In this document: one piece after another, positions 58,203-64,000 of the stretch
Layout: each line of letters starts with the position of its first letter
Position numbering within the stretch: the first letter of the stretch is position 1
From: Hydractinia symbiolongicarpus
Lineage: Eukaryota > Cnidaria > Hydrozoa > Anthoathecata > Hydractiniidae
DNA length: 64,000 bases
Direction of reading: 5' to 3'
NCBI RefSeq assembly: GCF_029227915.1
Contig: NC_079887.1
Coordinates: forward strand, 27,465,650-27,529,649
Notes under the pieces: model-generated
Told to the model about the DNA's origin: nothing
What the model saw: only the letters and a program-made list of their open reading frames with translations
The model's database searches: none
Translations under genes and position numbers: made by a program

Positions 58203-59065
58203 AGTCGAATGTATACAAAGAAAGTACCCAGGGAGTAAACTCATTTCCCGAACGATTTTTTAAATTTTTTTTCACCACTAAAACGCATGAAACTTGTAGT
58301 TTCCAAAAATGTTTTCATTTTTGATGAGACGCTGAATAAAAGAAGTTTAATCGCCGGCAAACGAAAACCCGCGATTTCACGTAAATCCCGGGCTTGGCAC
58401 GTATAGTCGAATGTATACAAAGAAAGTACCCAGGGAGTAAACTCATTTCCCGAACGATTTTTTAAATTTTTTTTTCACCACTAAAACGCATGAAACTTAT
58501 AGTTTTCAAAAATGTTTTCATTTTTGATGAGACGCTGAATAAAAGAAGTTTAATCGCCGGCAAACGAAAATCCGCGATTTCCCGTAAATCCCGGGCTTGG
58601 CACGTATAGTCGAATGTATACAAAGAAAGTACCCTGTGAGTAAACTCATTTCCAGAACGATTTTTTAAATTATTTTTTCACCACTAAAACGCATAAGACT
58701 TGTAGTTTTTAAAAATGTTTTCATTTTTGATGAGACGCTGAATAAAAGCAGTTTAATCGCCGGCAAACGAAAACCCGCGATTTCCCGTAAATCTGGGGCT
58801 TGGCACGTATAGTCAAAAGTATACAAAGAAAGTACCCAGGGAGTAAACTCATTTCCCGAACGATTTTTTAAATTATTTTTTCACCACTAAAACGCATGAG
58901 ACTTGTAGTTTTCAAAAATATTTTCATATTTGATGTGACGCTGAATAAAAGAAGTTTAATCGCCGGCAAATGTTTTCATTTTTGATGAGACGCTGAATAA
59001 AAGAAGTTTAATCGCCGGCAAACGAAAACCCGCGATTTCCCGTAAATCCCGGGCTTGGCACGTAT
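58203..59065. repeat. 863-bp tandem unit (4.25 monomers), copy 2
   Basis: It differs from copy 1 by one T in the T9 tract, gatttcacg at 58375 and tctggggc at 58792. It is the only higher-order unit in the window whose length is not close to a whole number of monomers and whose duplication is local. Confidence 0.85.
58807..59061 (+). repeat. Composite monomer with ~151-bp deletion (copy 2), 255 bp
   Basis: The same gccggcaaa / tgttttcattt junction lies at 58970/58971. The identical breakpoint 863 bp after the first shows that the deletion preceded a tandem duplication of the block containing it. Confidence 0.85.
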
Positions 59066-60887
59066 AGTCGAATGTATACAAAGAAAGTACCCAGGGAGTA
59101 AACTCATTTCCCGAACGATTTTTTAAATTTTTTTTTCACCACTAAAACGCATGAAACTTGTAGTTTTCAAAAATGTTTTCATTTTTGATGAGACGCTGAA
59201 TAAAAGAAGTTTAATCGCCAGCAAACGAAAATCCGCGATTTCCCGTAAATCCCGGACTCGGCCCGTATAGTCAAAAGTATACAAAGAAAGTGCCCAGGGA
59301 GTAAACTCATTTCCCGAACGATTTTTGAAATTATTTTTTCACCACTAAAACGCATGAGACTTGTAGTTTTAAAAAATGTTTTCATTTTTGATGAGACGCT
59401 TAATGAAAGAGGTTTAATCGCCGGCAAACGAAATCCCGCGTTTTCCCGTAAATCCGGGGCTTGGCCCGTATAGTCGAATGTATACAAAGAAAGTACCCAG
59501 GGAGTGAACTCATTTCCCGAACGATTTTTTAAATTTTTTTTTCACCACTAAAACGCATGAAACTTGTAGTTTTCAAAAATGTTTTCATTTTTGATGAGAC
59601 GCTGAATAAAAGAAGTTTAATCGCCGGCAAACGAAAACCCGCGATATCCCGTAAATCCCGGGCTTGGCACGTATAGTCGAATGTATACAAAGAAAGTACC
59701 CAGGGAGTAAACTCATTTCCCGAACGATTTTTTAAATTTTTTTTTCACCACTAAAACGCATAAAACTTGTAGTTTTCAAAAATGTTTTCATTTTTGATGA
59801 GACGCTGAATAAAAGAAGTTTAATCGCCGGCAAACGAAAATCCGCGATTTCCCGTAAATCCCGGGCTTGGCACGTATAGTCGAATGTATACAAAGAAAGT
59901 ACCCTGTGAGTAAACTCATTTCCAGAACGATTTTTTAAATTATTTTTTCACCACTAAAACGCATAAGACTTGTAGTTTTTAAAAATGTTTTCATTTTTGA
60001 TGAGACGCTGAATAAAAGCAGTTTAATCGCCGGCAAACGAAAACCCGCGATTTCCCGTAAATCCGGGGCTTGGCACGTATAGTCAAAAGTATACAAAGAA
60101 AGTACCCAGGGAGTAAACTCATTTCCCGAACGATTTTTTAAATTATTTTTTCACCACTAAAACGCATGAGACTTGTAGTTTTCAAAAATATTTTCATATT
60201 TGATGTGACGCTGAATAAAAGAAGTTTAATCGCCGGCAAACGAAAATCCGCGAGTTCCTGTAAATCCCGGACTCGGCCCGTATAGTCAAAAGTATACAAA
60301 GAAAGTACCCAGGGAGTAAACTCATTTCCCGAACGATTTTTTAATTTATTTTTTCACCACTAAAACGCATGAGACTTGTAGTTTTCAAAAATGTTTTCAT
60401 TTTTGATGAGACGCTTAATGAAAGAGGTTTAATCGCCGGCAAACGAAATCCCGCGTTTTCCCGTAAATCCGGGGCTTGGCCCGTATAGTCAAATGTATAC
60501 AAAGAAAGTACCCAGGGAGTAAACTCATTTCCCGAACGATTTTTTAAATTTTTTTTTCACCACTAAAACGCATGAAACTTGTAGTTTTCAAAAATGTTTT
60601 CATTTTTGATGAGACGCTGAATAAAAGAAGTTTAATCGCCGGCAAACGAAAACCCGCGATTTCCCGTAAATCCCGGGCTTGGCACGTATAGTCGAATGTA
60701 TACAAAGAAAGTACCCAGGGAGTAAACTCATTTCCCGAACGATTTTTTAAATTTTTTTTTCACCACTAAAACGCATGAGACTTGTAGTTTTCAAAAATGT
60801 TTTCATTTTGGATGAGACGCTGAATAAAAGCAGTTTAATCGCCGGCAAACGAAAACCTGCGATTTCCCTAAATCCCGGACTCGGCCC
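59062..60887. repeat. Block largely repeating 55508-56800 (offset 3960 bp)
   Basis: Anchors 59468 to 60686 equal 55508 to 56726 plus 3960. The first unit (59265) is a hybrid with gtgcccag and tgaaattatt. The cassette lies inside. Confidence 0.75.
59874..60482. repeat. Three-monomer cassette, copy 4
   Basis: Same trio, 3960 bp after copy 3. The match extends to both sides over roughly 59468-60760. A tcaaatg spacer at 60483 is private to this copy. Confidence 0.8.
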
Positions 60888-62104
60888 GTATAGTCAAAAG
60901 TATACAAAGAAAGTACCCAGGGAGTAAACTCATTTCCAGAACGATTTTTTAAATAATTTTTTCACCACTAAAACGCATAAGACTTGTAATTTTTAAAAAT
61001 GTTTTCATTTTCGATGAGACGCTGAATAAAAGAAGTTTAATCGCCGGCAAACGAAAACCTGCGATTTCCCGTAAATCCCGGGCTTGGCCCGTATAGTCAA
61101 AAGTATACAAAGAAAGTACCCTGTGAGTAAACTCATTTCCAGAACGATTTTTTAAATTATTCTTTCACCACTAAAACGCATAAGACTTGTAGTTTTCAAA
61201 AATGTTTTCCTTTTTGATGAGACGCTGAATAAAAGAAGTTTAATCGCCGGCAAACGAAAACCCGCGATTTCCTGTAAATCCAGGGCTTGGCCCGTATAGT
61301 CAAAAGTATACAAAGAAAGTACCCAGGGAGTAAACTCATTTCCCGAACGATTTTTTAAATTATTTTTTCACCACTAAAACGCATGAGACTTGTAGTTTTC
61401 AAAAATGTTTTCATTTTTGATGAGACGCTGAATAAAAGAAGTTTAATCGCCGGCAAACGAAAACCCGCGATTTCCCGTAAATCCCGGGCTTGGCCCGTAT
61501 AGTCAAAAGTATACAAAGAAAGTACCCAGGGAGTAAACCCCTTTTCCCGAACGATTTTTTATATTATTTTTTTACCACTAAACGCATGAGACTTGTAGTT
61601 TTCAAAAATATTATCATATTTGATGAGACGCTGAATAAAAGAAGTTTAATCGCCGGCAAACGAAAACCCGCGATTTCCCGTAAATCCCGGGCTTGGCACG
61701 TATAGTCGAATGTATACAAAGAAAGTACCCTGTGAGTAAACTCATTTCCAGAACGATTTTTTAAATTATTTTTTCACCACTAAAACGCATAAGACTTGTT
61801 GTTTTTAAAAATGTTTTCATTTTTGATGAGACGCTGAATAAAAGCAGTTTAATCGCCGGCAAACGAAAACCCGCGATTTCCCGTAAATCCGGGGCTTGGC
61901 CCGTATAGTCAAAAGTATACAAAGAAAGTACCCAGGGAGTAAACTCATTTCCCGAACGATTTTTTAAATTATTTTTTCACCACTAAAATGCATGAGACTT
62001 GTAGTTTTCAAAAATGTTTTCATTTTTGATGAGACGCTGAATAAAAGCAGTTTAATCGCCGGCAAACGAAAACCTGCGATTTCCCTAACTCCCGGACTCG
62101 GCCC
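60888..62104. repeat. Hybrid block joining two zone F orders
   Basis: Anchors 61091 and 61294 fit 50237 and 50440 (offset 10854), while 61497, 61700 and 61903 fit 50845, 51047 and 51250 (offset about 10652), with one monomer extra. A private accccttttcccg at 61538 and ccatgca-type change (actaaaatgc) at 61984 mark it. Confidence 0.65.
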
Positions 62105-64000
62105 GTATAGTCAAAAGTATACAAAGAAAGTACCTAGGGAGTAAACTCATTTCCCGAACGATTTTTGAAATTATTTTTTCACCACTAAAACGCATGAGAC
62201 TTGTAGTTTTCAAAAATGTTTTCATTTTTGATGAGACGCTTAATGAAAGAGGTTTAATCGCCGGCAAACGAAATCCCGCGTTTTCCCGTAAATCCGGGGC
62301 TTGGCCCGTATAGTCGAATGTATACAAAGAAAGTACCCAGGGAGTAAACTCATTTCCCGAACGATTTTTTAAATTATTTTTTCACCACTATAACGCATGA
62401 GACTTGTAGTTTTCAAAAATGTTTTCATTTTTGATGAGACGCTGAATAAAAGCAGTTTAATCGCCGGCAAACGAAAATCCGCGATTTCCCGTAAATCCCG
62501 GACTCGGCCCGTATAGTCAACGGTATACAAAGAAAGTACCCAGGGAGTAAACTCATTTCCCGAACGATTTTTGAAATTATTTTTTCACCACTAAAACGCA
62601 TGAGACTTGTAGTTTTCAAAAATGTTTTCATTTTTGATGAGACGCTTAATGAAAGAGGTTTAATCGCCGGCAAACGAAATCCCGCGTTTTCCCGTAAATC
62701 CGGGGCTTGGCCCGTATAGTCGAATGTATACAAAGAAAGTACCCAGGGAGTAAACTCATTTCCCGAACGATTTTTTAAATTTTTTTTTCACCACTAAAAC
62801 GCATGAAACTTGTAGTTTTCAAAAATGTTTTCATTTTTGATGAGAGGCTGAATAAAAGAAGTTTAATCGCCGGCAAACGAAAACCCGCGATTTCCCGTAA
62901 ATCCCGGGCTTGGCACGTATAGTCGAATGTATACAAAGAAAGTACCCAGGAAGTAAACTCATTTCCCGAACGATTTTTTAAATTTTTTTTTCACCACTAA
63001 AACGCATGAAACTTGTAGTTTTCAAAAATGTTTTCATTTTTGATGAGACGCTGAATGAAAGAAGTTTAATGGCCGGCAAACAAAAACCCGCGATTTCCCG
63101 TAAATCCCGGGCTTGGCACGTATAGTCGAATGTATACAAAGAAAGTACCCTGTGAGTAAACTCATTTCCAGAACGATTTTTTAAATTATTTTTTCACCAC
63201 TAAAACGCATAAGACTTGTAGTTTTTAAAAATGTTTTCATTTTTGATGAGACGCTGAATAAAAGCAGTTTTATCGCCGGCAAACGAAAACCCGCGATTTC
63301 CCGTAAATCCAGGGCTTGGCCCGTATAGTCAAAAGTATACAAAGAAAGTACCCAGGGAGTAAACTCATTTCCCGAACGATTTTTTAAATTATTTTTTCAC
63401 CACTAAAACGCATGAGACTTGTAGTTTTCAAAAATATTTTCATATTTGATGTGACGCTGAATAAAAGAAGTTTAATCGCCGGCAAACGAAAATCCGCGAG
63501 TTCCTGTAAATCCCGGACTCGGCCCGTATAGTCAAAAGTATACAAAGAAAGTACCCAGGGAGTAAACTCATTTCCCGAACGATTTTTTAATTTATTTTTT
63601 CACCACTAAAACGCATGAGACTTGTAGTTTTCAAAAATGTTTTCATTTTTGATGAGACGCTTAATGAAAGAGGTTTAATCGCCGGCAAACGAAATCCCGC
63701 GTTTTCCCGTAAATCCGGGGCTTGGCCCGTATAGTCGAATGTATACAAAGAAAGTACCCAGGGAGTAAACTCATTTCCCGAACGATTTTTTAAATTTTTT
63801 TTTCACCACTAAAACGCATGAAACTTGTAGTTTTCAAAAATGTTTTCATTTTTGTTGAGACGCTGAATAAAAGAAGTTTATTCGCCGGCAAACGAAAACA
63901 CGCGATTTCCCGTAAATCCCGGGCTTGGCACATATAGTCGAATGTATACAAAGAAAGTACCCTGTGAGTTAACTCATTTCCAGAACGATTTTTTAAATTA
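62105..64000. repeat. Repeat of 54899-56794 at offset 7206 bp
   Basis: Anchors 62105 to 63932 equal 54899 to 56726 plus 7206, with scattered single-base differences (for example tgagaggctg at 62845, gaatgaaag at 63054, ATATAG at 63932). The window ends inside the monomer that starts at 63932. Confidence 0.8.
63120..63728. repeat. Three-monomer cassette, copy 5
   Basis: Same trio, 7206 bp after copy 3. Private changes include gcagttttatc at 63264 and ccagggcttgg before 63323. Confidence 0.8.

Larger units (their letters stand above)
1..64000. repeat. Satellite DNA array, ~203-bp monomer, all head-to-tail
   Basis: The same ~203-bp unit fills the window. Using the GTATAG box as anchor I found 312 anchors from 22 to 63932, with point variants GTTTAG, GTAAAG and ATATAG counted. 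Most spacings are 201-204 bp. Exceptions are 198 bp (at 40108), 200 bp (at 16681), eleven of 209-210 bp, and nine of 255-334 bp. No monomer is inverted and no foreign DNA interrupts the array. Such arrays are known from eukaryotic centromeric and other heterochromatin. The family is not one I recognise. No stretch of more than 300 bases holds anything except this repeat. The array has no visible edge at either end. Confidence 0.98.

Noticed and set aside
1-64000. CRISPR array
   Set aside because: The unit is ~203 bp with no short repeat alternating with unique spacers; the whole unit is repeated.
1-64000. Transposable element or LTR origin
   Set aside because: No terminal repeats, target-site duplications, transposase or reverse transcriptase motifs were seen in any frame. 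An ancient origin from an element cannot be excluded without a genome search.
1-64000. Bacterial or plasmid features (promoters, terminators, ribosome binding sites, tRNA or rRNA)
   Set aside because: No such element can be supported. The dyad with a T run resembles a terminator, but it is present in every repeat and has no gene upstream.
1-64000. A new multi-gene biological system
   Set aside because: No coding region is present; anything novel here lies in the satellite sequence and its higher-order organisation.

Overview
The whole 64 kb window is one uninterrupted head-to-tail satellite DNA array. It contains no gene, RNA gene, transposon or unique sequence that I can support. The monomer is about 203 bp. 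I located 312 successive anchor points (the conserved GTATAG box and its point variants). Almost all intervals between anchors are 201-204 bp, eleven are 209-210 bp, and nine are longer composites holding an extra truncated monomer. Every monomer has the same orientation, and the array runs off both ends. An array of this size and texture means a eukaryotic chromosome, most likely centromeric, pericentromeric or other heterochromatin. I do not recognise the satellite and cannot name the species. The reference monomer is about 38% G+C by hand count and has 12 CpGs where base composition predicts about 7. A lack of CpG decay fits a genome with sparse DNA methylation, for example many invertebrates, but this is only an inference.

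Layout. Zone A (1 to about 18.7 kb) has its own monomer families: 210-bp monomers with a 7-bp duplication, the tcaagaatg dyad variant, and composites with a deletion junction at CTTG. It is built from overlapping segmental duplications with offsets of about 2.95, 7.0-7.2, 8.2 and 0.91 kb. Zone B (18.7-21.6 kb) has a 1215-bp six-monomer unit in two copies. Zone C (about 21.6-27.4 kb) has three copies of a 1821-bp nine-monomer unit. Zone D (26.8-34.3 kb) grades out of C and alternates 1216-bp six-monomer units with shortened four-monomer units of about 811 bp. Zone E (33.3-39.3 kb) is a mosaic of families from A, B, D and F. Zone F (39.3-64 kb) has 6-, 11-, 4-, 13- and 4.25-monomer units (1211/1216, 2229, 812/811, 2636 and 863 bp) and a dispersed three-monomer cassette.

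Within the monomer the recurring elements are: a dyad TCAAAAATG / CATTTTTGA around TTTT; a GTATA...TATAC inverted repeat whose spacer varies while its arms are mostly kept; four CCCG boxes about 10 bp apart across the monomer junction; and a T6-AAAT-TA-T6 tract. Short open frames recur in every monomer, but they look like by-products of the repeat: 203 is not a multiple of three, many starts would be TTG, and 1-bp indels are common. The biological content is therefore array architecture: nested higher-order repeats, exchange breakpoints, and alternation of box-rich and box-poor monomers.
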